From Microcebus murinus (taxonomy: Eukaryota; Chordata; Mammalia; Primates; Cheirogaleidae): a stretch of 64,000 bases of DNA. Position numbers and translations under genes: made by a program. The notes under the pieces are model-generated. The model saw only the letters and a program-made list of their open reading frames with translations. It had not been told where the DNA came from and searched no databases. The stretch spans positions 16,679,537-16,743,536 of the forward strand of contig NC_134107.1 of the NCBI RefSeq assembly GCF_040939455.1, in the 5' to 3' direction. Shown here piece by piece: positions 1 through 15,720 of this stretch; within the stretch, counting starts at the first letter, position 1; every line of letters starts with the position of its first letter.

Positions 1-930
<930 letters not shown>

Positions 931-1005
931 AATTAGGAGAATAATACTACCTGACACGGATGTGGTTAGAAATAAGGTAACAAAGGAGAAGGGTTTGCCC
1001 ACCTA

Positions 1006-1789
1006 ACAGTAGACACATTGTTACACTGTGAAACTTTGGGCTGTGCCAGGCAGGAAGGATGTCAAGCAGTGTCCTATCTACATTCTCATTCAATTGGAAA
1101 TGACAGCGACTCTTACTCTGCAAAGCAAAACCCCTCTTCTACACTCACAGATGAGGCTGGTGAAAAGCAACAAGGAAGAACATCATGCCACCTGGCCAAG
1201 GGCCTTCAGCCACCAGGGGCCAAGGAAACAGGGGCAAGCTCCAAACCTCTGCCCCCAGAGCCAGCCCCTGCCTCCCGCCTTCCTGTCTTTCTCCTTCTCT
1301 CCTTTCACCTTCTGGAACACTTTCTTTTTCTCGGCCTTCACAGTGGAAACCAGTTTGGCTTCATCCGCTTCTTAAGTTTTGCTACTCTATCTGTTGTCCC
1401 AGTTTCGCATCACAAAAGTTCAGAAATTGAGCAATTTCAGGCAGAATTCTCCTCTGTGTGCGAAGGGTAATAAAAGAGGCTTTGAATGATCGTATTCCTA
1501 TTATTTTCCCCTTGCCCGAGGAATCAAATATCCCAACCTAGAAACCAGGACACGTCGGAGGAGGGGCCACAGAACCAGCACCGACAAAGGAAGAACACAG
1601 AGTCCCCCGTTCCTCTGAGGAGGGACCTGAAATCCCTGGTTGCACGTGTGGTTTTTATGTTATGATGAGGAGGAATACAAAATTGTATAGCGTTCTCACT
1701 CCACAGTAGAGTCTCAATCTTCTCAAAATGGCTATTTTTCGGCCTTAACAACATTCAGAAACAGGATTCGCCTGGTATTTTTGCAGGTA
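1006..1789. other. Unassigned intergenic sequence
   Basis: I see no gene or recognisable repeat. Overlapping open frames at 1018-1470 in several phases look like chance: no family resemblance, no exon signals and no codon pattern shared across frames. Confidence 0.5.
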
Positions 1790-2423
1790 TTCTTTTTAAT
1801 TGTGTTTTTATCATTAAATAATTCAAATTTATACACAAGAAGGAGTATAATATAATATTTACCACTACCTAGCTTTGTCAATTATTAACTCTCGGCAATA
1901 TTTATTTCACATCCTTTTTTGTAAAAATCTGAGTGATAGATTGAGAGACAGACATACAGATAGACACGTGGATAGATAGATAAATGATTGATAAAAATGC
2001 AGGCACGGTTGAGGCCCTCTGTTCATCTATTTTTAATTCTATCACACTCACTTCATCCTCAGAATTAATATCATAAATTCAGTATTTATCATGCTCACAC
2101 ACGATTCATAGTATTTGTTATCCATGAACACTATTTTATTTGGTGTTTTATATCTTTCAAATGTATATACATGGCATCGAACTGTCACTTTGCAGTTTGC
2201 TTTTTTCTTAAAACATTGTTTTTAACATTTTTATGTTGCTATCTGCAGCTCTGCTTCATTCATTTTAATTTTTATAAATATTCTGTTGTATTAAAAAAAA
2301 AAAAACTCCATATTCATTCTCTTGCTAGTAGGCATTTAAGTTGTTTCTGATTTTTTGCTATTCCTAAGAATGAACATTCTCATACACATCTCACCGTGCA
2401 CATTTGCAAACGGCTATCTGGGG

Positions 2424-2606
2424 GAGTGGTTCTCAAAATGTGGTCCCCACTGGACGCAGCATCGCCTGGAAACGTGTTAGAAATGCAAATCCGCGGCTCC
2501 TTCCACAGACCTTCTGAACCAGAAGCTCTGGAAATGGGGTCTGGCAATCTGTGCTTTAACAAGCCCTCCAGGCAATTCTGAGTCAGGCTAAAGTTTGAGA
2601 ACTGCT
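2424..2606 (+). mobile_element. MER5A-like hAT-Charlie fossil
   Basis: Starts near GTGGTTCTCAAAATGTGG and ends near AAGTTTGAGAACTGCTG, the diverged terminal inverted repeats of MER5A. The interior matches its typical phrases (GTTAGAAATGCAAATCC; GCTTTAACAAGCCCTCCAGG). Non-autonomous DNA transposon, inactive, inserted into the older L1. Confidence 0.85.
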
Positions 2607-2924
2607 GTTCTAGCGTGTATACCTAAATGTGTGCCTCCAACGTCATTAAATGATGCTGAATGGCTCTCCAAAGGGCTTGCCCCAACTGATATTATACATG
2701 TATTCCCAGCAGCGGTGTTTGGGAGTTAGCACAGTTCTCATACAAAACCAGCACTATGCAATGCTGGCCTCTTTGCGGTTCTGGCCAGCTGCGGGTTAGG
2801 CACCTGGTCAGGTGCTTACTGGCCATGTGGATTTCCTCTCCTGTGAAAGGCGTTCCTTCGTTTTTCCATCGGGTAGTTTTTAATCATCTTTTTTGATGAT
2901 TTATAGAAATTCTTTGTCCTTTCT

Positions 2925-3264
2925 TTTTTTTTTTTTTTTTTTTTTTTTTTGAGACAGAGTCTCGCTTTGTTGTCCAGGCTAGAGTGAGTGCCGTGGCATT
3001 AGCCTAGCTCACAGCAACCTCAAACTCCTGGGCTCAAGCAATCCTCCTGCCTCAGCCTCCCAAGAAGCTGGGATTACAGGCATGTGCCACCATGCCCGGC
3101 TAATTTTTTCTACATATATATATTAGTTGACCAATTAATTTCTTTCTATTTTTATAGTAGAGATGGGGTCTCGCTCTTGCTCAGGCTGGTTTCAAACTCC
3201 TGAACTCGAGCAATCCGCCCGCCTTGGCCTCCCAAAGTGCTAGGATTACAGGCGTGAGCCACCA
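2925..3264 (-). mobile_element. Lemur-type Alu SINE, antisense
   Basis: Poly-T, then GAGACAGAGTCTCGC through to GGCGTGAGCCACC: an antisense lemur Alu with linker TTAGTTGACCAATTAATTTC. The 14-bp duplication TCTTTGTCCTTTCT is present at 2911-2924 and 3265-3278. Confidence 0.95.
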
Positions 3265-4650
3265 TCTTTGTCCTTTCTAAACACTCATATTTGTTGTATT
3301 GTCACCATGTTCACAGTCTTTCAACTTTGTTTAGGAGCTTCGTTTTGTTTTATTTTTTTTCATGTTACCACCTTTAAGTTTTATGTAGCGAAACTTTCCC
3401 TGTATGATTTGTGCTTTTATACCTGGACTAAAATGTAGTCTAAACATGTTTAGGTTTTGATTTTTACAGTTGGATCTTTAATGCAACTGGACCTGATGTT
3501 TATGTACTCTATGGAGATTTAATTTTAATTTTTTTCTATATCGATAACATCTTTCCCCATCAGTTTGTAATGCCAAATCTCCCAGGGGGAGATATTCAAA
3601 ATATTTAACAACATCATGGGTGCCAACTAAGCTTTTGTTCTTAATATTACTTATCTATACATCTTCTAGTTATTTCTTGACAAATCTCACTATAGGTTTG
3701 CCTATTTCATTATTCTCCTTTTTTTCTTTTTTCAAAGAACAAGCTTTTGGTTTTGTGTCCTCTCTAATTTTCCATTTCATTAATTTCTGCTCTTATATTT
3801 ATTATTTCCCTCCTTCCACCTTCGTAGATTACTTTATTGTGCTTTTTTAGCTATGCTTTTGATTTAATACAACTCATTTTATTTTCATTTTTCTTGCTTA
3901 TAATAAATGCAATTAAGCTATATATTTACCTGTAGACACCATTTTAACTAGATCCGTCAAATGTTTGTTTATAGTACACTTATTTTTGTTCAGTTGTAAA
4001 TATTTTATTAATATGGTATTTTTTTCTTTAACTCATGACTTATTCAGAGTTTCATTCTTAAGTTTTTGATAAGTAGAAAGAGGTAAAGAGAGGGAGTGTT
4101 AAATTGCTTTTTATCATTTAAATTATTTCTAATTTAATTGTGTGGTAAGATATTGTGGTCAGTGTGATATCAAATCTTTGAAAGTTGTTGAAATATCCTT
4201 TTTGACTTCATGTTCAAGTTTTACAAAGGTTCTGGCTATACTTGAAAAACATATATACACCTATTGGGTGCAACATTTTTAGGCATGTATAAACACAGGT
4301 CACACTTGCTAATTTTTTATTATTCAGAGCTGCTATATTTGTTCTAATTTTTGTCTGCTTCATTTATGAGTTATGTTCATCTCCTACTATGGTCTTGTTA
4401 CCTTCTCCTTATATTTCTGTCAATGTTTCCTTTATTATAATGTTATGATACATGATAATTACATTAGGAGCATGTAATTTTGTTATTATCTTTTGAGGTG
4501 TGGTTACATTTATTATTTTTTGGTTTCTCTCTTTATCCATAAAATATTTTTTGCTTTGAGAACTATTTTGTCTTATGTTAATTCTGCTGCATTAACTTTA
4601 TGGTTAATATTTGTGTTATATATCATTTTCCATTCTTTTATATGCAGCCT

Positions 4651-4690
4651 GTGTGCATGTATGTGCGTGTGTATGTGTGTGTGTGTGTGT
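4651..4690. repeat. Imperfect (TG)n microsatellite
   Basis: TG-rich run broken by CA and TA steps (GTGTGCATGTATGTGCGTG, then pure TG), inside the old LINE. Confidence 0.85.
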
Positions 4691-5551
4691 TCATGTGTCT
4701 GGTAGGGGGAGCACAGAGGTGCATTTTGTTTTTTCTCCATCTGATTGCTTCTGCCTTTTAGTATAAATAGATAAATTTGATCCATTTACATTTTTGTAAT
4801 TTATTAGAAGTTTATTAGATTTAGCCATATTATCATATTTTGTGTTTTCTGCTTACCATCCTTTGCTTTTCTTCTTTTCTACTTTCTTTTGTTTGATAAT
4901 GTGTATGTGTTCTTTTCCTATTTGGAAACTGTAACTTTTATTTCTATTATTTTAATAGCTATCCTGAATTTTTTTAACCTGCATACTTAACTATAAAGTT
5001 TTCTGACAATGTTTGCTGTTATTTAATCTTTTCCAACTGCAATAAGATCCTTAGTGTGCTTTGAATACCCCCCACCTTGAACAGCTTCTCCACCTTATTA
5101 TTGTTTCATTTTTAAAAGGTTATAATTTTTAAACTCTAGCCATTAATTAAAACTTTAAATGCCTTTTATCAACCCCTGTGCTCACTACAACAACTCACTT
5201 GTTTTGGAGGTAAAAGAGGAGAGCTGTTTAGAGGACACTTGCTTCTTATTTTACACATCTTTTCTCTGTTTTCAATATCCTATCTCTGAAACAAATGTTA
5301 ATAGTCTTATAGCGAGGATCTGTGTATAGTAAAATCTTGTAGTATTTCTTTGCCCAAAGATATTTTTATTTAACCCTCCTTCATGAATAATAGTTCAGCT
5401 GAGAGTAAAATTATAGATTGACAGTTTTGCAATTGTGACTATTTTTTTGAGTTTTACACTTTATTGATAGATTGGTTAAATATAGAATTCTAGATTAGAA
5501 ATTCTTTCCCTTTAGGATTTATAGGGGATTGGTCCATTGTCTTCTGTGTTC

Positions 5552-5893
5552 TTTTTTTTTTTTTTTTTTTTTTTTGAGACAGAGTCTCACTTTGTCGCCC
5601 AGGCTAGAGTGAGTGCCCTGGCGGCAGCCTAGCTCACAGCAACCTCAAAACTCCTGGGCTCAAGCAATCCTTCTGCCTCAGCTTCCCAAGTAGCTGGGAC
5701 TACAGGCATGTGCCACCATGCCTGGCTAATTTTTTTCTATATATATTAGTTGGCCAATTAATTTCTTTCTATTTATAGTAGAGACGGGTCTCGCTCTTGC
5801 TCAGGGTGGTTTTGAACTCCTGATCTCAAGCAATCCGCCCACCTCGGCCTCCCAGAGTGCTAGGATTACAGGCTTGAGCCACCTCGCCCGGCT
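5552..5893 (-). mobile_element. Lemur-type Alu SINE, antisense
   Basis: Poly-T and GAGACAGAGTCTCACTTTG to GCCACCTCGCCCGGC. The flanks carry a diverged duplication: CTTCTGTGTTC (5541-5551) and CTTTTGTGTTC just after the element. Confidence 0.94.
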
Positions 5894-7250
5894 GCCTTTT
5901 GTGTTCTTGTTGAGATACTGAAGCCACTATGATTCCTGAGCCTTTGGGTATGTGGGGTTTTTTTCTCTCTCTGAAGGCTGTTGTCATCTTCTCTTTGTCC
6001 TCAGGTTCCGAAATTTCACAAGGTTATGCCTTGGTGCGGCTCTATTATTAACCATTTTACTGGGCATTTGGTGAACTCTTGCAATATCCAAATCTATGTC
6101 CTTTAACCTGGAAACATTTTTGAATTATTTTATTAATTTCTTTTCATTCATTTTTTTCTGTTATTTTCCTCTAGAATTCATGTTATTCGTAATGTTAAAC
6201 TTTCTGGGTGGATCCTCCCATTTTCTTATTTTTCTATTTTATTTTCCTCTCTATGTATTTTTGTTCTAATTTTTAGGCAAATTCCTCGACTTCGCCTTCC
6301 AAAACTTTCATTGAATTTTTTCATTTCTGCTATTATGTTTTTAATTTCCAAATGTTCTTTTTAAAAAAAAATTCTCTGGGCCGGGCGCAGTGGCTCATGC
6401 CTGTAATCCTAGCACTCTGGGAGGCCAAGGCAGGTGGATCACTCAAGGTCAGGAGTTCAAAACCAGCCTGAGCAAGTGCGAGACCCCGTCTCTACTAAAA
6501 ATAGAAAGAAATTAATTGACCAACTAAAAATATATAGAAAAAAAATAGCCGGGCATGGCGGCGCATGCCTGTAGTCTCAGCTACTTGGAAGGCTGAGGCA
6601 GTAGGATCGCTTGAGCCCAGGAGTTTGAGGTTGCTGTGAGCTAGGCTGACGCCATGTCACTCACTCTAGCCTGGGCAACAAAGTGAGACTCTGTCTCAAA
6701 AAAACAAATAAATAAATCCTTTAAAGAAAAAAAAAAAGAAAGAAAAAAGAATTCTCTGAATATTTAAATTTTCTGTCTCCTTCATAAATGTGACATTTTT
6801 TATCTAACAACATTAAATGTTTGGAAGTTTATTTGTTTAAGTTTTCTTCCCCTATTCACCTGTATAGGTCCTTGCTTCTTCCAAGTTGCTTTTTTCTGTC
6901 TGTTCATTTCATTTTCTGTGTTTCACATTGGAGGCTTTCCTAGATTATTTCCTCAGAATCAACAGTGAAGGTGATGATTAATAAAAAGCAGTTTGGCAGT
7001 TTTGACCAGAAGGGTGTGACTTGTCAACTGTGGGCTTTTCTGTAGGGTGATCTGAGCAAGCCATGTCTTAGGGAACCCCAAAGTCTATGTCTGTAGGACT
7101 TTCCTCTTGCACATGGTGATCATTTCCCCATAGAAGAGTCTTTCAAACTCCTGCTGGAGGGTAGAACTCTGGCCAGCAGCATTCTGAGAGCCAAGAGGAA
7201 AGGGGGCTGGGCTTCTGAGCATTCGGTATTCCTTGTGTGTATGGCCACTT
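5894..7250 (-). repeat. Old L1/HAL1-like LINE, antisense, continued
   Basis: Continues the antisense LINE after the Alu. Phrases such as AAGGTTATGCCTTGGTG, GGGCATTTGGTGAACTC and AATTTCCAAATGTTC are typical of the HAL1/old-L1 region. Its end (6760-7240, including GCCAGCAGCATTCTGAGAGCCA) recurs at about 21130-21540, so the two loci carry copies of the same repeat. No coding potential left. Confidence 0.55.
6379..6750 (+). mobile_element. Lemur-type Alu SINE
   Basis: GGCCGGGCGCAGTGGCTC start, lemur linker (TTGACCAACTAAAAATATA) and a long mixed A-rich tail. ATTCTCTG occurs on both sides (before 6379 and from 6751), as target-site duplication. Confidence 0.94.
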
Positions 7251-7264
7251 ACTACCCCTGCTTT

Positions 7265-9391
<2,127 letters not shown>

Positions 9392-9405
9392 ACTACCCCT
9401 GCTTT

Positions 9406-10850
9406 TATATGGCAACCGCACCCTTGACCTTGCCTGATGCACTCCCGTCTATACACACTCTGTTTCATTGTTTCCAGGAATAAACCTTCAAAATATTCCT
9501 GGGATAAGGGAGAGGATGGTTGTCTAGCACTGTGGATGGGAGACAAGATCTACAAATATAATTGCTTCTCTAAGAACCTTCACTCAATCCTCTTTGTTTT
9601 AGCCTCTACTTTTACCGCAAGTCTACAGATTTCTAGAATTGCTAGTTCCTAAGACTTAGAAGATTCTCAGCATGAATTATATTTTTCTCAGATTTCTAAG
9701 ACCATAATAGCTAAGATCTTGCTGTCCTAGGTCTGCTAATCAGTTACCCCTCTTTCATCTACTCTCCAGATTCTGAAATACTGCTCTCACTGTTTCTTTA
9801 CCTATTCTCCCCATTCTTGATGGTTTATTTTTTTTCTTTAATCTCTTTACTGTAGTTGTACTGTGCTTTTGAAAGATAGTGAAGTTAGGTATATGTAGCC
9901 AAAGAGCCAACCTACCTCAAAGCTCCACATTCCCTATTTCAATGACTTTTTTTATGTTCAAATTTTCTAGTTGGTCTTTTTTCATATTTCCCCAATCTTG
10001 TTTTCAGCCTCTTTTTTTTTCATAGGTTTTTATTATCTCCCAATGGAAGTTTTGTTTTCATTTGTTTCTTTGAAGTGACCAACACATTTGCTTTAGAGTC
10101 TTGTCTGATCATTCCATAAAATTAATTCCACCTGAAGTGAAGCCATGTTCTGATTGTGGGTTTATTGACTGTTTTACTTAGCTTTTATTCATCAGTTTTG
10201 TGTTTAGAGTATAGTCTCATTTGGAACTTGAGATGTCTGGGTGTTCTTGTTTTGTTTTTCAATTCTCTTTCTCACTTCCATGTTCAATTGTCCTGTTGAA
10301 AGGCTTTATGGATCCCCAATCCAGATCAAGTTCTGGTAATGACAGTTAGAGGGACAGTCCTGCAGAGCCACTGGGCTGTGGCCAGTCCAGGCTGAGTCTG
10401 GGGGGGGGACATAAGTCTGTGTCTCATCCTCCTCTCCCAGCCTGGAGCCAGATGTGAGCTTTGCTCCTTCAGCATTTGGCAGCAGGTTGGCTCCTAGCCT
10501 GCTTCCATGAAGGCAGTGGATGAGACATGAATGCCTCCCCAGCCCTGGGCTTCCTCGGTGAGAGCCTGCCTCTACTTTCCCATCTCTCGGGGAATACTCT
10601 TGGCTCATCTACCACCACTGGCTGCCACTGCATCCAAAACCCACCAAGTCTGGCAGCCCTTTCAGCCCTGATCACAGTTTGTGTTTCTGTGCAAGCTTGG
10701 ATCTTCGAAAATGTTTGTCTTTCAGCTGGGCCTGACTATACCTTCTTCTGTTTTCTCTCTTTATTTTATCCAGTACTTCTATGTTTCTGGCACGGTGGAG
10801 GTTCTTAAATTTACCACTCCACCTTGACCCAGGTGTCAGTAGGTATTCTT
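9406..10850. other. Intergenic, AT-rich, probably LINE-derived in part
   Basis: No gene supported. The 9660-10300 part has the T-rich texture of the antisense LINE at 3-7 kb and may be its continuation past the retrocopy insertion. From 10300 to 10850 the base composition is more balanced and I cannot assign it. Confidence 0.4.
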
Positions 10851-13254
10851 CAAGTTAGATAGTTGAATTGTGTAAACCTCAACTGTGGTCATAATTCTGA
10901 TGCCCAAAGTGGCCAGACCAGGTCAGCAGTGGTATGAATGACACCTTATTCAGGCTTAATCTTCTCTCTGTCCGTTGCACATTATTACCGAAGCTCCAGG
11001 CATACCAGAGGCAGTCAAGACTATAAATATCACCCAAATCTGATTCTGAATATTTAGAATTTGAAGAATAATAGAGTAGAATTGAACGGAATTGAAATAC
11101 AGATTTGGAGTTAACTCATTTTAGAAAAGTCCGTTCCTGAGACATGCAACTGTGGAACTTCACAGGGTTGTGGTAAGGGTTAAGTGAGTGGTGTGTGTAG
11201 GGCGCTTACTACACTGTCTAGCACGTGTGAAGCCTATTAGCATATACTTGGAACAAATACACTGCAAAGGGGCCAGAGGGGTCAGTGGGTATAGAGGTCT
11301 TTAGAGGATCAACAGGAAGGGAGGAACAAAAGGGAACAGGAAATGACTCTCTAGTCAAAGGGGGTGGGGGAGATTAAAAACAGAGAAAGATGATTATCAC
11401 CAATGCAATAAAGTTTCCCTCTCTTCCAGCAACCTTCACCCTGTACACAATAAGCAAAGAATTATCAACGTAAACCTACAGGCTGTATAAAGCCAGAGAA
11501 GCTACATGGAAGACAACGCAGACTCTAGACCCCATGGAATGTATCAGAACCTTCTCTGAGGGCTGGCATTCATCTGTGCTGTTCATAGCTTTGCGCTCTG
11601 AGTGCTTAGTTAGCATTTAATGATTGTTGAATGAATGGATGGATAAATTAAAGGAGCTGCTGTAGGCAGATCCCAATGCGAGCACCTGTGAGAATGAATT
11701 TGTATTGTAGATACAGAGAGGTGGCCAATCAGGAGAGGGAATATCCTCTCAGCCTCCAGGATTCAGTGCAACTTGAGTGCAAAATGGGGAGACCCAAACC
11801 ACATAAAGGTGTGTCCAACATCGACCGTGGGTGGGACTAGATTAGGAGCATTCAAGGACATATCTTTCCAGCAGGGAAATGGTACAGTCTGAATTATAAG
11901 GTATCCCACTGCACAGAGGTTCACACATGAGTAAAGCATCCTTCATTAAATGTTTGGGTGTGCGTATGTGTGTGTGAGCAATATAATATTCTCTGTCAAT
12001 TAAACACGTTAAGCCAGTTGTATGGTAAGAGTGTTTGACCTGCTTCCAGATATTTCTAGGAAGTACTAGGAAAGGAGAATATAACAACTAGGAACAGCCC
12101 TTAAGACCAATTGTGGGGGGATTCAGAAATAAATTTCCCACATTACAGGACTATGTGTGAACTCTCCATGTACTCAAGGATGTAGCTGGTTTCTCGATTC
12201 TGAGGTTCTTCAGAAGCAAGTGGCTGAGATGATAAATTCTGCTTAGTGTGCATATGCCACTGAGGATGTCACTTTCCCCACTCTGGTCCTCACATTCCTT
12301 ATATCTACAAATGAGACCATGTCTATTGCAAATAACAGAAAACTTTGCTCAAGCTCGCTCAAGCAAGAAATCCCGTTTACGGGCTAGTAGGACTGAGTTA
12401 TAAGGAAGTAAGTGAGACTCCTAGGGTCAATGCTGTCCACGTCTGCCCATTATGTCCACCTCTCAACAAGCCCTCTCCACTCGGTGGCAGTGTGCCTGCC
12501 AGCCACTCTGGACTCACACCCTCATTTGTACACACCCTACGGAAGAGAGAGCACACCTCTCCCACAGTCCTGGTGGGAGTCCCGAGATGGCATCTCACAG
12601 CTCCCAAGGGTCAGGTGCCCCACCCTGAGTCAGCCACTGTGGCTGGAGGGATGGGATGGTCTTGTCCCCCTCGTCTGTCACACATCCATCCCTGCAGCCA
12701 GCGAGGTTAGCTGGAAGAATCCGAAGTCAGACCAGGTGGCCTCATATTCGAGGATTGCATGCTTTGTGTCACTTTACTATTATCCTCCTCTCCTTCCTCC
12801 TGCCTAGACATTCCTCCTGCACAGGTACTGGAAGCTTCCAATCACCCCAGTCCTGAGACAGAAATGTGCCACAAGAAAGGAGGAAACACAGCACCCCAGA
12901 CACATGCCCACAAGGAGACACGATTCCTTTAATGTGAGCTAGAGAAGAATGCTGACAACCTCCCTGCCCCACACTCCCCACCCCGCCACCCTGAGATCCT
13001 CACATTTCCATTGTCTCTGCCTCACTCCTGCAGTTATTTCACCATGGGGTGGGTAGGCGAGGCAGGAGCACGTTCTTCCTACCTGTTCCCTGCCCTTGCT
13101 TGAGAGAAGCCTGCAGAGTTGAATGGGGGCATTCAGTGGGGGGTTGAGGATTAGAAAGCTTGCTGTTGCCCGTAGGACCTCTCCTTCTGCTTCCTCTTCT
13201 ACCACTTGTCCCTGACACCAGGCAGATAGATTTCTCTGCTTTTAAGGACTCTAG
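10851..13254. other. Unassigned intergenic sequence
   Basis: No gene supported. Weak MIR-like wording at 11120-11240 (GGGTTGTGGTAAGGGTTAAGTGAG) and L2-like wording near 11600 (GATTGTTGAATGAATGG). Overlapping open frames at 12345-12856 on both strands show no family resemblance and no consistent splice context. Confidence 0.45.
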
Positions 13255-13425
13255 TGATTAGATTTGGCCCACCCGTATAATCCAGGATAATCTCTATATC
13301 TTGAGTTTCATAATCCTAACTACATCTGCAAAATACTTCTGCCATGTAATGTAACAGATTCACCGGATCCAAGGATGAGGGTGTGGGCATGTTGGAGAGC
13401 TATTATTCAGCCCGACACAATGCCC
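13255..13425 (-). mobile_element. Old LTR fragment, MaLR/MLT1-like
   Basis: Reads like the antisense end of an old mammalian LTR: CAGGATAATCTCTATATCTTG, ACTACATCTGCAAAATAC, GCCATGTAATGTAACA, GATTCACCGGATCCAAGGATG and a final CTATTATTCAGCC. Solo remnant with no internal region. Confidence 0.5.
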
Positions 13426-13537
13426 AAACAGGCAAGATCCTAAAGCAAGGTAGATGACCCAGCAAGTGGAGTGCAAACAGCCCCTCCAGTACAATTCCCC
13501 CATTGCCTCCCTAACAGCCTTTTAAGAATTCCCTCCC

Positions 13538-13892
<355 letters not shown>

Positions 13893-14139
13893 ATTCCCTC
13901 CCCACAGAAACTGAGAGGCATTGCAGGGATTCTGATCATGACCCAAAAGGGACCCTCTTAGAAAACTGGGATTCAGGACCTACCAGGACGTCTAGCGTAA
14001 GCCACTGCCAGGGAGTAAGGCTTCTCAGGCCTCCGGTACCAGCGGCCTTTGCTTATGGGCAGGTGATTCAGAGATGGGTCCAGCCCAGAAAAGCAAACAC
14101 CTGTGTGGCTCAGTACTCTGAAATAGGAGCAGGAAGAAG

Positions 14140-14320
14140 AGTGGATCCTTGTCTTAATCCTCAAAACAATCCTGCAGGGTGAGAACTGTTATGTGCACCT
14201 TCAAATAAAGACACTAAGATACGGAAAGGTTAAGTGACTTGCCCAGAATCATAAATGGCACCACCAGGTCTGACCCCAAACCCACTGTCTTTCCACTGCT
14301 GCTAACACTCGACACTTGCA
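14140..14320 (+). repeat. MIR SINE remnant
   Basis: AATCCTCAAAACAATCCTGC, then AAAGGTTAAGTGACTTGCC, CAGAATCATAAATGGC and a final run of CCACTGTCTTTCCACTGCTGC, in the order of a MIRb element. Confidence 0.75.
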
Positions 14321-14945
14321 TATTTTCTGTCATTCCCCTGAACGATACAAAATAGGCCAGGAATTTGCTTTGGTTTTAGAATTAGAGGAGTCTGAGGTGG
14401 CCCTTACACAGGTTCAGATGTCAAGAAGGCCCTGTAGTTCAGGAAAACAGGAACATGAGCCCTCTTGGAGGGCTGCAGAAAGCTGAGAGAGGAGGCTTGG
14501 ACTGGTGGTGGCAGCGTAGCGTAAAAGAGTTTGGGGCAATGACCCAGAAGGACAGGGTGACAGATGTGGTGGGATTCACCAATCTAAACATTTGGAAAGG
14601 TCAAAATAGGCTATGAACTGTCCAGTGAAGTCACAGCAGGCCCATTTCACACTGTTTGGGACTGAAGAACCAAGGGAGAATATGTCACAGCTTCAACCTG
14701 TTTTCTCACTTGAAAAGGTCAGATAATACCTGTCCTAGTGAGCTTGTAGAAAACCCTCACTTCTGATTCATCTCTACATTTCTTTACAACCAACAAATAT
14801 CACCTGAGCTTCTACCGTGGGGCAGGTACTAGATAAAGTAAAGGATACCAAGGTTTGGTTTTGCGACCTGATATTCATCAAGAAACTGGGGAACAGGCCC
14901 TATGGCAACTGGTGATGAAGAATCTGCAATACCCTTGAATCAGGG
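14321..14945. other. Unassigned intergenic sequence
   Basis: No gene or clear repeat seen. Confidence 0.4.
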
Positions 14946-15439
14946 TGTGATGGTCAACTTCATGTAGCAACTTGCCTGAGCCACAGGGTACCCAGATACT
15001 TGTCAAACATGACTCCGGATGTGTCTGTGAGAGTGTTTTGGATGAGACTGACATTTAAACCAGTGGACTGAGTAAAGCGGATTGACCTCCACAATGTGAG
15101 CAGGCCTCATCCAATCCGTCAAAGGCCTGAATAAAACAAAAAGTCGATCATCCCCAAATAAGATGGAATTTCTGCTGACTGATCGCCTTTGAACTGGCAA
15201 ATGGATTTTTCCTGCCTTTGTAGTCAAACTGAAACATCGACTCTTCCCAGCTCTCAAGCCCACTGGCTTACAGACGGAAACACATCATCCGCTCTCCTGG
15301 GTCTCTGGCTTGCCTACTGAGATCTTGGGACTTGTCAGTCTCCATCCTTAAATGCATGAGCCAGTTCCTTATAATAAGTCTTTTCCTATATTCGTCTACA
15401 TCTTATGGGCTCTGTTTCTCTGGAAAACCCTGACTAACA
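14946..15439 (+). mobile_element. ERVL-type solo LTR (MLT2-like)
   Basis: Starts TGTGATGGTCAACTTCATG and ends GAAAACCCTGACTAACA, with inner phrases of MLT2-class LTRs (GATGAGACTGACATTTAAAC; GGCCTCATCCAATCCGTC; CTTGGGACTTGTCAGTCTCC; CCAGTTCCTTATAATAAG, which holds the poly-A signal region). Only the LTR is present, as left by recombination between two LTRs. Old and inert. Confidence 0.8.
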
Positions 15440-15499
15440 CCCGGAACATGGCTCAAAGGTGGACAAGAGGGCATCATAGCCAATAAAGAAAAGAATCTT

Positions 15500-15720
15500 C
15501 ACCTATCGACACTGTCTTTGTGCACTTTACGCACACCACCTCATGTGTTCTCACAATATCCCACTAAAATAGTACTGTGATTCTTTAGCATTAAAGAAGC
15601 TGACTCTTGCAGAGGTTAAATAACTCGTGTGTTCAAGATCTTACAGCTAAAACGTGAAAGGAATAAGAATTGGCCCAGGTCTGTCTGACAGCTTATTCAT
15701 TCTGCTACAGTGTGAATAAT
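15500..15720 (+). repeat. MIR SINE remnant
   Basis: GCACACCACCTCATGTGTTCTCAC, then GCAGAGGTTAAATAACTCG and CTTACAGCTAAAACGTG, in MIR order. Diverged. Confidence 0.65.

Larger units (their letters stand above)
1790..5551 (-). repeat. Old L1-type LINE, antisense, fragmented
   Basis: AT-rich antisense LINE DNA. Recognisable patches of L1 ORF2 on the minus strand include GTAGGCATTTAAGTTGTTTC (about 2327), the CCCAGCAGCGGTGTTTG stretch (about 2707), GGTGCTTACTGGCCATGTGG (about 2811) and CAAAGAACAAGCTTTTGGTTTT (about 3735). It is interrupted by MER5A (2424-2606) and an Alu (2925-3264). Open frames inside are debris. Exact subfamily not determined. Confidence 0.65.

Noticed and set aside
1018..1470. 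150-codon frame as an exon or gene
   Set aside because: Overlapping frames in three phases are all open; no domain, no splice context and no family resemblance.
14946..15439. A provirus with internal genes
   Set aside because: Only LTR sequence is present here and at the other LTR sites; no gag-, pol- or env-like region is seen in the window.
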